The notes beneath the pieces are model-generated. The model ran no database searches, had not been told where the DNA came from, and was given only the letters and a program-made list of their open reading frames with translations. A program made the position numbers and the translations under genes. DNA of 64,000 nucleotides, taken from positions 124,001 through 188,000 of the forward strand of contig JBMOPE010000026.1 in the NCBI GenBank assembly GCA_049323755.1, given 5' to 3'. Shown piece by piece: positions 16,081 through 24,540 of this stretch; position 1 is the first letter of the stretch; every line of letters starts with the position of its first letter. The DNA is from BRHc4a sp049323755. GTDB lineage: Bacteria; Bacillota; Desulfotomaculia; Desulfotomaculales; Desulfocucumaceae.

Positions 16081-16770
16081 ATGAATTGTCTGAAAAGGAT
16101 ATCAATAATCACAGGAAATCTGGGAAGTGGCAAAACCGAGGTAGCAATAAACCTGGCAATTATGCTAAAGAAATTGGGCAGGCCCACTGCGCTTGTAGAC
16201 TTGGATATAATAAATCCATATTTTAGAACCAGGTTAGTCATGAACAAAATAACTGACATGGGGGTAAAGGTTGTCGCGCCAGCCGGGCACCTGGTCATGT
16301 CTGATATTCCGGCACTCTCACCGGAAATAAAAGGGGTAATTGAAAACAGGACTATATATGGTGTTTTTGATGTAGGCGGAGATGATGTTGGAGCTACAGC
16401 ACTGGGGAGATACAGAGAGCAACTGCTGGCAGAAGAGTTTAAAGTTATTTTCGTTGTAAACGCTAATCGGCCTTTTACAAGAGACTCCGAGGGAATCATA
16501 AAATACATAGACAGCATAGAAAAGGCTTCCGGACTTAAAGTAAAAGGCCTTGTCAACAACTCGAACCTGGGAACTGAGACAAGTCTCAATACTGTTATAG
16601 AGGGCTTTGATAAAGTCCAGGCTGTTTCAGAAATTCTTAAAATTCCGATATTATTTACTGCAGTGGATAAATCCCTGGAATCCCAGGCAAGAATCAGGTT
16701 AAAGGGAAGATCTGAAGTGTTTCCGATACGCCCGTTTATGGAGCCACCCTGGAAGGAAGAAGCCTTTTAG
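16081..16770 (+). CDS. P-loop ATPase of the MinD/CooC type
   Basis: About 229 residues with the nucleotide-binding loop GNLGSGKTEVAI at the N-terminus, LVDLDIINPYFRTR as the switch/deviant region and FDVGGDDVGATALG further on. MinD/Mrp/CooC-like ATPases place proteins or deliver metal cofactors. ATG 16081 follows GGTGAG at a good distance; GTG 16072 is also in frame. It lies 75 bases before korD, which suggests a link to the ferredoxin oxidoreductase, for example in maturation. That role is only inferred from position. Confidence 0.7.
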   Translation: MNCLKRISIITGNLGSGKTEVAINLAIMLKKLGRPTALVDLDIINPYFRTRLVMNKITDMGVKVVAPAGHLVMSDIPALSPEIKGVIENRTIYGVFDVGGDDVGATALGRYREQLLAEEFKVIFVVNANRPFTRDSEGIIKYIDSIEKASGLKVKGLVNNSNLGTETSLNTVIEGFDKVQAVSEILKIPILFTAVDKSLESQARIRLKGRSEVFPIRPFMEPPWKEEAF

Positions 16771-16775
16771 TTTTA

Positions 16776-16804
16776 CAAACAACATTGTATGTTAACTATA
16801 TAAT
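16776..16804 (+). promoter_or_regulatory. Possible promoter before korD
   Basis: TATAAT at 16799-16804 lies 42 bases before the korD ATG, with CAAACA 17 bases upstream as a poor -35. The -10 is perfect; the assignment depends on that alone. Confidence 0.3.
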
Positions 16805-16845
16805 GAAAACTATTAATGAACAAAATATGGAAGGGAGAAGCATAA

Positions 16846-17067
16846 ATGCCTAGAGTCACCTTTAGAGAGGACAGATGCAAGGGATGCGAGTTATGTAAAA
16901 ACTTTTGTCCCAAAAGCATTGTCGTGATGGCAAGCCACATTAATGCCATGGGTTTTCACCCGGCTAACGTGGAGGATATGGAAAAGTGTACCGGCTGTGC
17001 CACTTGCGCAAGGATGTGCCCGGACATGGTTATAGAGGTGGAGAAGGAGGAAAAGAAGGTTGGCTAA
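16846..17067 (+). CDS. korD: 2-oxoacid:ferredoxin oxidoreductase, delta (ferredoxin) subunit
   Basis: A 73-residue 2x[4Fe-4S] ferredoxin subunit with CKGCELCKNFCP and CTGCATCARMCP. It carries electrons from the thiamine diphosphate site of the complex to soluble ferredoxin. ATG 16846 is preceded by GGAAGGGAG. It overlaps the alpha subunit gene by eight bases. The order delta-alpha-beta-gamma is typical of four-subunit 2-oxoglutarate or branched-chain 2-oxoacid (Kor/Vor) enzymes. Confidence 0.85.
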   Translation: MPRVTFREDRCKGCELCKNFCPKSIVVMASHINAMGFHPANVEDMEKCTGCATCARMCPDMVIEVEKEEKKVG

Positions 17068-18118
17068 GCTTTTAATGAAAGGGAACGAAGCTATTGGTGA
17101 AGGCGCAGTAAGGGCCGGATGCCGCTATTTCTTCGGATATCCCATTACCCCCCAAAGTGAACTGCCTCACTACCTTGCCAAAAGGATGCCGGAAGTTGGA
17201 GGCCTGTACCTGCAGGCCGAGAGCGAAGTGGCCTCGATAAATATGGTATTTGGAGCTGCCGGTGCCGGCGTCAGAGTTATGACATCGTCATCAGGACCCG
17301 GAATAAGCCTTATGCAGGAAGGAATTTCTTACCTCGCAGGTGCAGAACTCCCCTGTGTAATAGTAAATATGGTAAGAGGAGGTCCTGGGCTTGGAAACAT
17401 CGCCCCGGCCCAGTCCGACTACTTTCAGGCCACCAAGGGCGGTGGACATGGAGATTATCGTCTTATTGTGCTTGCTCCGGCATCGGTTCAGGAGATTATT
17501 GATTTAATGCAAGATTCCTTTGACCTTTCTGATAAATATAGGAACCCGGTAATGCTTATGGGTGACGGGGTTCTTGGTCAAATGATGGAGCCGGTGGAGC
17601 TGGACGAGGAAAAACCGGTTACAATACCTGACAAGCCATGGGCAGCAACCGGCAGAACTAACGGCAGGCCTAAAAATCTTATAAATTCATTATATATAGT
17701 TCCTGATAACTGCGAAGTGCATAACATCGAGCTTGGTAAAAAGTATGAATTAATAAAAGAGTCAGAGCAGCGCTGGGAGGATTACCATACTGACGGGGCA
17801 GAGCTGGTTATTGTGTCATTCGGAACATCAGCAAGGATATGCAAGGCTGTTGTAGACAAATGCCGGGAAGAAGGCATGCCGGTAGGACTTTTGCGTCCAA
17901 TAACCCTGTGGCCGTTTCCCGATCTAAGAATAACTGAGCTGTTGGACAGTGCAAAGCTTTTTCTTACGGTTGAAATGAACATGGGACAGATGGTGGAAGA
18001 TGTGCGTCTTGCGGTTAACGGAAAGAAGCCTGTCCATTTCTACGGACGTGTTGGCGGCATGATGCCTGTGGCAAGAGATGTTTATAATGAAGTAAAGCGT
18101 TTATTCGGGGGTGTATAG
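17060..18118 (+). CDS. korA: 2-oxoacid:ferredoxin oxidoreductase, alpha subunit
   Basis: A 352-residue KorA/VorB-type subunit (PFOR domains I and II). GNEAIGEGAVRAGCRYFFGY and PITPQSELPHYLA are the family N-terminus, and SSSGPGISLMQEG and RGGPGLGN follow. With the beta subunit it oxidises a 2-oxoacid to the acyl-CoA, reducing ferredoxin, or works in reverse as a carboxylating enzyme in anaerobes. The choice between 2-oxoglutarate and 2-oxoisovalerate as substrate cannot be made from the sequence alone. TTG 17060 lies inside the end of korD behind GGAGG. Confidence 0.85.
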   Translation: MAKLLMKGNEAIGEGAVRAGCRYFFGYPITPQSELPHYLAKRMPEVGGLYLQAESEVASINMVFGAAGAGVRVMTSSSGPGISLMQEGISYLAGAELPCVIVNMVRGGPGLGNIAPAQSDYFQATKGGGHGDYRLIVLAPASVQEIIDLMQDSFDLSDKYRNPVMLMGDGVLGQMMEPVELDEEKPVTIPDKPWAATGRTNGRPKNLINSLYIVPDNCEVHNIELGKKYELIKESEQRWEDYHTDGAELVIVSFGTSARICKAVVDKCREEGMPVGLLRPITLWPFPDLRITELLDSAKLFLTVEMNMGQMVEDVRLAVNGKKPVHFYGRVGGMMPVARDVYNEVKRLFGGV

Positions 18119-18120
18119 CA

Positions 18121-18867
18121 ATGAAGAAAGTTTTTACCAGGCCCAAATCACTCAAGGACAAACCTTTTCATTACTGTCCCGGGTGCACCCACGGAATAGC
18201 TCACAGGCTTGTGGCAGAAGTTATCGATGAACTGGATATCTTTGAGAAAACTATAGCAGTTGCGCCTGTAGGATGTTCTGTTTTTTGCTATGAGTATTTT
18301 GACTGTGATGCCTACCAGGCTTCACACGGGAGGGCTCCGGCTGTTGCAACAGGAATTAAAAGAGTTTTACCCGACAGGGTAGTGTTTACTTACCAGGGCG
18401 ACGGTGATCTGGCTGCCATCGGCACGGGAGAAGTCGTTCACTCTGCTGCACGGGGAGAAAATTTTACAGCAATATTTATAAATAATGCTGTTTACGCCAT
18501 GACAGGAGGACAAATGGCCCCCACCACACTTCTTGGACAAAAAACCACCACAACACCCTTTGGAAGGGAGCACAATATAAACGGCAGCCCTGTAAAAATG
18601 ACTGAAATGCTGGCAGTGCTCGACGGCACAGCATATGCAGCCAGGGTCTCCCTTCATAACCCGGGCAATGTCGCCAAAGCTAAAAAAGCCATCAGGAAGG
18701 CCTTCGAGGTTCAAATGGCGGGGCTGGGCTTTTCTATGGTTGAAATACTATCATCATGTCCCACAAACTGGGGCCTCTCACCTTTAAAAGCTCTTAAGTG
18801 GCTGGAAGAGAACATGATTCCTTACTACCCACTGGGAGAATTTAAAAAGCCGGCGGAGGTGGAGTAG
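18121..18867 (+). CDS. korB: 2-oxoacid:ferredoxin oxidoreductase, beta (TPP) subunit
   Basis: A 248-residue thiamine diphosphate subunit. YCPGCTHGIAHRL opens the domain, TYQGDGDLAAIGTGE and IFINNAVYAMTGGQMAPTT give the GDG...N cofactor motif, and SCPTNW lies near the C-terminus, as in Kor/Vor beta subunits. It starts two bases after korA and abuts korC. The length and motifs are complete. Confidence 0.88.
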   Translation: MKKVFTRPKSLKDKPFHYCPGCTHGIAHRLVAEVIDELDIFEKTIAVAPVGCSVFCYEYFDCDAYQASHGRAPAVATGIKRVLPDRVVFTYQGDGDLAAIGTGEVVHSAARGENFTAIFINNAVYAMTGGQMAPTTLLGQKTTTTPFGREHNINGSPVKMTEMLAVLDGTAYAARVSLHNPGNVAKAKKAIRKAFEVQMAGLGFSMVEILSSCPTNWGLSPLKALKWLEENMIPYYPLGEFKKPAEVE

Positions 18868-19413
18868 ATGTACGAAGGAATATTAATAGCCGGTTTCGGA
18901 GGCCAGGGAGTCCTTTCTACCGGGCAACTTCTGGCATATTCGGGAATGGTGGAAGGAAAAAATGTCGCCTGGATTCCCTCCTATGGGCCGGAAATGAGAG
19001 GTGGGACCGCCAACTGCGGCGTAACAATATCAGATGCCCCCATAAGCTCACCTGTTGTCAGTGAGCCCACTGTGCTAATTGCCATGAACAGGCCCTCTCT
19101 TGAGAAATTTGAAAGTGCTGTTATAAAAGGTGGATTTATATTTGTAAACAGCTCTCTGATAGACATAAAGGCAAAAAGGGAAGATGTCAGCATTTACTAC
19201 ATCGATGCCAACAGCATTGCTGAGGAAATAGGAAGCAGTAAAGTTGCCAATAATATAATACTGGGAGCGCTGATTGAGCTTACAGGCGTTGTTTCCACGC
19301 AGGCCGTTGAAAAATCCCTTTATGATGTTCTTCCAAAGCACCACCACAAAATGATACCACTTAACCTGAAAGCCCTTGAGGCTGGAGCATTGCTTGTCAG
19401 GGATAAGGGCTAG
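18868..19413 (+). CDS. korC: 2-oxoacid:ferredoxin oxidoreductase, gamma subunit
   Basis: A 181-residue gamma subunit with the CoA-binding type start IAGFGGQGVLSTGQLLA and the SYGPEMRGGTANCGV motif, both hallmarks of this family. ATG 18868 directly follows the korB stop, so the four genes form one transcription unit. No clear terminator follows; the next 400 bases are repeats. Confidence 0.88.
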   Translation: MYEGILIAGFGGQGVLSTGQLLAYSGMVEGKNVAWIPSYGPEMRGGTANCGVTISDAPISSPVVSEPTVLIAMNRPSLEKFESAVIKGGFIFVNSSLIDIKAKREDVSIYYIDANSIAEEIGSSKVANNIILGALIELTGVVSTQAVEKSLYDVLPKHHHKMIPLNLKALEAGALLVRDKG

Positions 19414-19509
19414 AAAAGAATGTTTTTTATATTTTTGACTGACGGGGACTAACAAAATAATAAAAAGGAAATGCTAAGAAAACATACTTATTCTGAAATT
19501 ATAATGAGG

Positions 19510-19535
19510 TCGGAATTCAGAATTCAGAATTCCGG
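19510..19535. repeat. R3a: GAATTC palindromic repeat
   Basis: TCGGAATTCAGAATTCAGAA runs into TTCCGGG; related runs lie at 30547, 53550 and 58024. It stands next to R1b. The 19414-19821 gap holds R3a, R1b and R2b in a row and no gene. Confidence 0.7.
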
Positions 19536-19555
19536 GCATTCCTTTTTTTTTATTA

Positions 19556-19719
19556 GCCACAGAGGACACAGAGAGCACAGAGAAATTTATTGCGGGCACT
19601 ACTCTGAAGCAAGAATCCAACAATTATAGAATCTAGTTCATCCTTCTCCAACTTATTTAATAAATTCTTTTAGCATTCAAAAAGGCTAAAGACTCTGTGT
19701 CCTCTGTGCTCTCTGTGGC
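19556..19719. repeat. R1b: CACAGAG inverted-repeat element
   Basis: GCCACAGAGGACACAGAG at 19556 and CTCTGTGCTCTCTGTGGC ending at 19719 bound a 164-base unit. The internal sequence aligns with R1a, R1c and R1d but is more diverged, and the outer flanks are not shared. Confidence 0.8.
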
Positions 19720-19745
19720 TTAAAAAGGACCCCTATTTATATAAT

Positions 19746-19804
19746 AGGGGACATTCCTGTCCACAAAGGAATACTCAAGCTTCAGCAGGTGTGTCCCCTT
19801 TCCT
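19746..19804. repeat. R2b: GGGGACA REP-like palindrome
   Basis: AGGGGACATTCCTGTCC (19746-19762) and AGCAGGTGTGTCCCC (19784-19798) form the second copy of the element at 15904. It abuts the ribosome binding site of the peptidase gene (GGAGGT at 19807). Confidence 0.75.
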
Positions 19805-19821
19805 TTGGAGGTGGTTTATAC

Positions 19822-20946
19822 ATGATTAATAGAGAAAGATTACTTAATGAATTTCTGGAGCTTGTCAAAATTGACAGTGTGAGCGGCTTTGAAAGAAATA
19901 TAGCCGATATTCTTAAAAAAAAGCTTAAAGATATAGGGCTAGAGGTGTTTGAGGATGATACCGGGAAAAAAATAAACACAGAGGCCGGTAATATAATTGC
20001 AAGATTAAATGATAACGGTGGAGCACACTCTACTATCATGGTTTGCGCCCACATGGACACAGTAGAGCCGGGAAGAAATGTAAAGCCAGTGGTTGAAGGC
20101 GATATAGTAAAGTCCTCCGGAGACACCATACTAGGTGGCGACAACAAGGCAGGAATAGCTATTATACTGGAAGCGCTTAAAGTCTTAAAAGAAAATAACA
20201 TAAGGCACGGTGAACTGGAAATAGTGCTGACAGTATTTGAGGAGGGAGGACTTCTCGGAGCGGCAAATATAGATCCTAAAATGCTTAAATCAAATATTGG
20301 ATACGTGCTGGACAGTGATGGCCCACCCGGAACAATAGTAACCAAGGCCCCAACACAGGACAGAATATCGGTATTAATAAAGGGAAAAGCAGCCCATGCT
20401 GGAATATGCCCTGAGAAAGGAATCAACTCCATCGAAGTTGCCGCCAGGGCAATATCCGGCATGAAAATAGGCCGCATTGACGAAGAAACCACTTCGAATA
20501 TAGGGGTAATAAGCGGGGGGAAGGCAACAAACATTATACCGGACAGCGTTCTTATCCAGGGAGAAACCAGAAGCCTGTCAGAAAGCAAAAAGGAAAGGGA
20601 AACACAACATATTATTGAAAAAATAAATGAAGCAGTATCTTTTTTCGGAGCACAGGCAGATATAAATGTTGAGCACCTGTACCGCGAAATCAATGTAAAT
20701 GAAAATGAAAAGGTGGTAACCATAGCTTTAGAGGCCGCTGAGAACATAAATATCAGCCCCAGGCTTGAAAAAACCGGGGGAGGAAGCGATGCCAATATTT
20801 TCAATGAAAAAGGAATAAGTACAGTAGTATTGGGTATTGCTATGCAAAATGTACATACTACTGATGAATACATTAAAGTTGACGACATGGTTCTTGGATG
20901 CAGGTATCTGGTAGAGATTATAAGAACAGCGGGAATTAGGAATTAG
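19822..20946 (+). CDS. M20 family peptidase, PepT-like
   Basis: A 374-residue zinc aminopeptidase of the M20 (tripeptidase-T-like, TIGR01883) group. Zinc ligands and catalytic residues lie in CAHMDTVEPG, GGDNKAGIAI, EEGGLLGA and DSDGPPGTIV, and the dimerisation domain is in the middle. ATG 19822 follows GGAGGTGG. The last four residues (GIRN) and the stop are encoded by the first unit of an AATTAGG repeat run, so the natural C-terminus has probably been changed by the repeat. Confidence 0.88.
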   Translation: MINRERLLNEFLELVKIDSVSGFERNIADILKKKLKDIGLEVFEDDTGKKINTEAGNIIARLNDNGGAHSTIMVCAHMDTVEPGRNVKPVVEGDIVKSSGDTILGGDNKAGIAIILEALKVLKENNIRHGELEIVLTVFEEGGLLGAANIDPKMLKSNIGYVLDSDGPPGTIVTKAPTQDRISVLIKGKAAHAGICPEKGINSIEVAARAISGMKIGRIDEETTSNIGVISGGKATNIIPDSVLIQGETRSLSESKKERETQHIIEKINEAVSFFGAQADINVEHLYREINVNENEKVVTIALEAAENINISPRLEKTGGGSDANIFNEKGISTVVLGIAMQNVHTTDEYIKVDDMVLGCRYLVEIIRTAGIRN

Positions 20947-20969
20947 GGATTGGGGATTAGGGATTGGGA
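20931..20969. repeat. R4a: GGGATTAGGAATT heptamer-like run
   Basis: The run GGGAATTAGGAATTAGGGAT continues as TGGGGATTAGGGATTGGGA, with a period of about 7-8 bases. It overlaps the end of the peptidase gene. Sister runs are at 23069, 31998, 35208, 48173 and 53218. Confidence 0.8.
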
Positions 20970-21041
20970 CTGAAAGCAGGTAAATGTCATAGGCGGCTAT
21001 TGTCAGGGTTGACATATACCAGAAGGAATGCCTAAAATGCA

Positions 21042-21082
<41 letters not shown>

Positions 21083-21123
21083 AGTAAGGTATTCAGTATT
21101 AGCTTAGCTATGGAGGTATTTGT

Positions 21124-22260
21124 TTGATCGAGCGAAGGGCGGGTGTGGTCTCGTCAATTTTGGAAAGGAGACCCGGGGCGACCGAGATATCGGTATCCGT
21201 TGACGGAAGAGACGAGAAGGCTTTAAATTATGATTTTCTAACCGGAAGTGTAGATGTTGGAGATAGAGTTTTATTAAATACAACTGCAGTAACAAAAAAT
21301 CTGGGTACCGGCGGATACCACTTTGTTATAGCGGTTAATGAAAATAAAGAAGAAAAAGCTAATAAATCCGGACACATAATTAAAATGAGATATACACCCT
21401 TTCAGATTAATGTGCTTTCCATAGAAGAAGACTCTCACCCGGAAAATGCTGTTTACAGATCTGTAAGTGAATTAGGCGGAACACCGGTTGTTGCCGGATC
21501 ACTGCACAGCATGATTGCCCCTATTGCTGCAGCAGTTAAATATACTGCCGGCTTTGGCATTAAAGTGGCGTACCTTATGACCGATGGAGCCGCACTGCCT
21601 ATTTGGCTAAGTAAACTTGTCCATGGTCTTAAAAACAAAAAACTCATTGATTTCACAATAACCTGTGGACACGCTTTCGGAGGCGACTATGAGGCTGTTA
21701 ATGTGTATAGCGGACTGCTGTGTGCAAGGGTAAAGGGCGCTGATGTTATTATAGCGTCCATGGGTCCGGGAATCGTTGGTACCTCTACTGAATATGGCAA
21801 TACTGCCCTGGAGCAGGGTGAAATTATAAACGCTGTCAATGTGCTGGGTGGATATGCAATAGCCATTCCGAGAATAAGCTTTGCCGACTCCAGGAGCCGG
21901 CACTATGGTTTAAGCCACCATACCAGGACTGCTCTCGGGAAGGTGGCCCTTTCAAGCTGCACTGTTGTTTTGCCCTTTTTGTGCAGCAGCAAAAAGACAA
22001 TTATCGATCAGCAGCTTAATGAGTCCGGCATATTAAAAAAACACAAAATTGTTGAACTGGACACCAAAATGTTGGAAAAAGTTATGGACTACTATAAAAT
22101 ATCAGTAACCACAATGGGAAGGAGTATAAAAGAGGACCCGGATTTTTTCCATACTTCCTTTGCGTCCGGCATATATGCCGGACGATTACTGAAATCGGGA
22201 TTTCACAAAACTTCTGACTGTTCCGGTGAGAAAACCGCTGCTTCGCAAAACATGCATTAA
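21124..22260 (+). CDS. DUF3866 family protein
   Basis: A 378-residue protein of the DUF3866 family, found mainly in Firmicutes and actinobacteria and of unknown function. Seen motifs include RYTPFQINVLSIEEDSHPE, MTDGAALPIWLS, TCGHAFGGDYEAVNVY and MGPGIVGTSTEYGNTALEQG. The N-terminus is beta-rich and the rest alpha/beta. The start is TTG 21124, with GGAGGT upstream. It lies in the xerD-spoIIM neighbourhood in related genomes, but here it stands between repeats and a ComB-like gene. No signal peptide or membrane helix is visible. Confidence 0.85.
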   Translation: MIERRAGVVSSILERRPGATEISVSVDGRDEKALNYDFLTGSVDVGDRVLLNTTAVTKNLGTGGYHFVIAVNENKEEKANKSGHIIKMRYTPFQINVLSIEEDSHPENAVYRSVSELGGTPVVAGSLHSMIAPIAAAVKYTAGFGIKVAYLMTDGAALPIWLSKLVHGLKNKKLIDFTITCGHAFGGDYEAVNVYSGLLCARVKGADVIIASMGPGIVGTSTEYGNTALEQGEIINAVNVLGGYAIAIPRISFADSRSRHYGLSHHTRTALGKVALSSCTVVLPFLCSSKKTIIDQQLNESGILKKHKIVELDTKMLEKVMDYYKISVTTMGRSIKEDPDFFHTSFASGIYAGRLLKSGFHKTSDCSGEKTAASQNMH

Positions 22261-22407
22261 GTCAGACACTTTTCCGCAAAAAAAGAATCCTTTTTGTGTG
22301 AAATACATTTTCATCAATTTAACCTCTATATAATATAATTTAATGAATTCTCTCTGGAAAATTTTATGTACCAGAAAAAGGAATTATTCTTGATCTGGAG
22401 AGGTAGA

Positions 22408-23067
22408 ATGCGAAAAGTAATTCTGACTTGTGACGCAAGCGGTGCAGCCCTGGCAGGGGAGACGGGCTTTATTGTAGTTGTAGTTGATGTTATAGATTTT
22501 TCAACCAGCATGGAAGCAGCGATGGATTGTGGCGCCGCTGCCATTTTTGGTGCCGGCACAGAAAGCTCAAACCCTCCTGTTAAAATACAGCCCTATGAAA
22601 TAGGACGTATGGCCGGCAGGGAGGCTAAGAGGCTGGGCTCTGAATTAATAATAGTTGCGGAACCCCGGATTGGCGGAGATGAGGTTCGGAAAAAAGAAAT
22701 AACCGGGGTAATAAATGGCATCGATTCCACCGGTTCTGTTATATCCGGCATAATACCGAATATAGGCGCCGAAATAGTAAAGCTCTCCGATTTTAATGGA
22801 AAAGTGGTTGTTGGTGCCTCTGGAACAGGAGGGGTTGCTTTCGACGCTGCCGTATCCGCAGGGGCACCTCTGGTGCTTACCGGTACTGTGGCCAGGACCA
22901 TGAAAAAAAACGGCTTCAGCTCCGCCAAAGACTCAGCCGAAAGAGCTGTCAAGTCTTCAATGAAAGCAGGCAGAGGAATAGCCGTAGTAGCAGCCAGCGG
23001 CAGCTCACTGGAAGACCTGTTGGCCGCTGAGTATATTTATAAGGAAATACTTATAAGAATAAGATAA
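22408..23067 (+). CDS. ComB (2-phosphosulfolactate phosphatase)-like protein
   Basis: A 219-residue protein. VVVVDVIDFSTSMEAAMDCG matches the start of the ComB fold, and VVGASGTGGVAFDAAVSAGA and GIAVVAASGSSLEDLLAAEY match its later blocks. ComB removes phosphate from 2-phosphosulfolactate in coenzyme M synthesis. In bacteria without coenzyme M the true substrate is often unknown, and no other coenzyme M gene is seen here. ATG 22408 follows GGAGAGG; the upstream in-frame ATG 22366 has no SD. The fold is moderately sure, the reaction is not. Confidence 0.6.
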   Translation: MRKVILTCDASGAALAGETGFIVVVVDVIDFSTSMEAAMDCGAAAIFGAGTESSNPPVKIQPYEIGRMAGREAKRLGSELIIVAEPRIGGDEVRKKEITGVINGIDSTGSVISGIIPNIGAEIVKLSDFNGKVVVGASGTGGVAFDAAVSAGAPLVLTGTVARTMKKNGFSSAKDSAERAVKSSMKAGRGIAVVAASGSSLEDLLAAEYIYKEILIRIR

Positions 23068-23068
23068 T

Positions 23069-23087
23069 CCTAATTCCCAATTCCGGG
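23069..23087. repeat. R4b: short AATTCCC run
   Basis: CCTAATTCCCAATTCCGGG lies between the convergent ComB-like and YdcF-like genes. It is a fragment of the R4 family. Confidence 0.6.
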
Positions 23088-23091
23088 TCGT

Positions 23092-23748
23092 CTATTTAAA
23101 GTCATGCGTCGCCCTGCCGTCTCCGCTCACCGGTATAGCAGGGCCCAAAAATTTTGGACTGTCATTGGCCATAACCTGTATAAAAGCTTTTATTCGTGCA
23201 AGAACCTCCCGGTAGTCATATATTTCTGCCCCGGCATAAACATGCCTGTCAGCACTAACCCCCACCGCATCAATGCCCAGCTTCCTCGCTATATAAATCG
23301 CCCTTGGAAGGTGAAAGTTCTGGGTGATAATCACCGCTGCATCCACCATAAAAACATCCCTGGCCCGGTACATGCTGTCATAGGTAGAAAAGCCTGCATG
23401 ATCCATAAAAATATCTTCTGTCGGAACACCCCTGGCTTCAGCATACTTTCTCATACTGTTCACCTCATCATAGGCCTCCCTTCCATGGTCACCGGTCATT
23501 AGTATTTTTTTAACTTTTCCGTACTTATATAAATCTACAGCTGTATCAACCCTGTCAGTCAGCATATCGCACAGGCGGCCGTCTGATGTCACGAAAGCGC
23601 CAAGAACAATTGCAACTTTGTCATTACTGTCAATTTGATTTTCGTGAGTTGCATAATTACGATATTTAAGGACATAAAGGTTAATAGTTAAAGAGATTAT
23701 TAATATAAAAATAAGAATTAGTGCAATTAATTTACTTATTGCCTTCAC
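23092..23748 (-). CDS. YdcF/SanA-like membrane protein (DUF218)
   Basis: About 218 residues from GTG 23748, which sits eight bases after GGGAGC. A single N-terminal membrane helix (residues about 4-24) is followed by a DUF218 domain with VAIVLGAFV, ILMTGDHGREAYDEVNSM and QNFHLPRAIYIAR. Such proteins (SanA, ElyC, YdcF) act at the cell envelope, with roles in barrier function. The longer frame to 23847 has a polar extension without an SD. It stands alone on the minus strand. Confidence 0.82.
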   Translation of the reverse strand: MKAISKLIALILIFILIISLTINLYVLKYRNYATHENQIDSNDKVAIVLGAFVTSDGRLCDMLTDRVDTAVDLYKYGKVKKILMTGDHGREAYDEVNSMRKYAEARGVPTEDIFMDHAGFSTYDSMYRARDVFMVDAAVIITQNFHLPRAIYIARKLGIDAVGVSADRHVYAGAEIYDYREVLARIKAFIQVMANDSPKFLGPAIPVSGDGRATHDFK

Positions 23749-23849
23749 ATTTATCGCTCCCACAATATACTCCTGGCAGTAAACCTCATTCTCACTTCCC
23801 TTAATTCTATCACTAACAGCGGCAGTTCTTTCAATTTTTTTTAGCAAAG

Positions 23850-23883
23850 CACTGCGCCTGGTACTTAATTCCCAGGCGCAGTG
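23850..23883. other. Perfect 12-bp hairpin
   Basis: CACTGCGCCTGG (23850-23861) and CCAGGCGCAGTG (23872-23883) enclose a 10-base loop. There is no good T run on either side, so it is not a clear terminator. It lies between the secreted-protein gene and the YdcF-like gene, both on the minus strand. Confidence 0.6.
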
Positions 23884-24006
23884 ACTTTAGTCTCATTTGT
23901 TCTGGCATTAACACTATGATACAATAACATTAAAGCATTGTTTAAAACCGTATTCCGCTTCGGGTTGCCGCCTTAAACCGGATTATTTGGTTTTAACAGT
24001 GCTTTT

Positions 24007-24468
24007 TTACTGCGGCACGGCAGTGATAACCACACTGGAAGTGTAGGTGCCGTTTTGAGTAGAAGCAGGGAAATTCACCCGGATATCAAATGTCTTTGCA
24101 TCACCGCCGGCAACAGCAGTTCCGTTGGCAGCCAGCATGTTTTTAGCAGTTGTGGCGGCTGCCGTATAGGTTCCGGCTGAAGCCTCCTTGAATTCAAGTG
24201 CCGAGGCCGAAACCGTCTGTGGTCCGTTGAAACTGGCGCCGGTTAACTGTAATTGATAAGATCCGGAACCGGTTGTAGTGGCTGTCAGGGTCTGAGCAGT
24301 TGAGGCAACTCCCTGCTGAACACCTGTGAACGACAGGCCTGTAGGACTTAGTATCAGAGTCAAAGCCGACTGAACATCGGCTGAAACGGAAAGGTTCGCT
24401 GCCTGCAACACCCCGCCGCCAGCCAGCAGAATCCCCAGAGCCAAGAGGACTGCAACAACTTTTTTCAT
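24007..24468 (-). CDS. Small secreted surface protein under c-di-GMP riboswitch operon
   Basis: A 153-residue protein with a clear signal peptide (residues 1-24, MKKVVAVLLALGILLAGGG, cut probably after LQAA). The mature part is rich in Thr, Ser, Ala and Gly with alternating beta pattern (SPTGLSFTGVQQG, FDIRVNFPAS, SSVVITAVPQ) and no Cys. It resembles secreted beta-sandwich subunits such as WxL or fimbria-type proteins but shows no WxL motif. It has a strong SD, AAGGAGGTG, and is the second gene of the operon, 62 bases after the 25490 gene. A hairpin lies between them, so its level may differ from the first gene. The exact family is unknown. Confidence 0.7.
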   Translation of the reverse strand: MKKVVAVLLALGILLAGGGVLQAANLSVSADVQSALTLILSPTGLSFTGVQQGVASTAQTLTATTTGSGSYQLQLTGASFNGPQTVSASALEFKEASAGTYTAAATTAKNMLAANGTAVAGGDAKTFDIRVNFPASTQNGTYTSSVVITAVPQ

Positions 24469-24498
24469 GTTGATTCACCTCCTTTCACTATTGTTACG

Positions 24499-24540
24499 CG
24501 GAGAATGAAGTCACTCCACAATAGGCTGCTTTATTCTCCG
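24499..24540 (-). other. Intercistronic hairpin in the surface-protein operon
   Basis: CGGAGAAT (24499-24506) and ATTCTCCG (24533-24540) pair across the stop codon of the upstream gene. No T run follows. It may stabilise or separate the downstream message. Confidence 0.45.

Noticed and set aside
19782..20888. A 368-codon open frame on the minus strand
   Set aside because: It lies exactly opposite the PepT-like gene, has a low-complexity Ser/Pro/Ile-rich translation and no SD; it is a shadow of the real gene.
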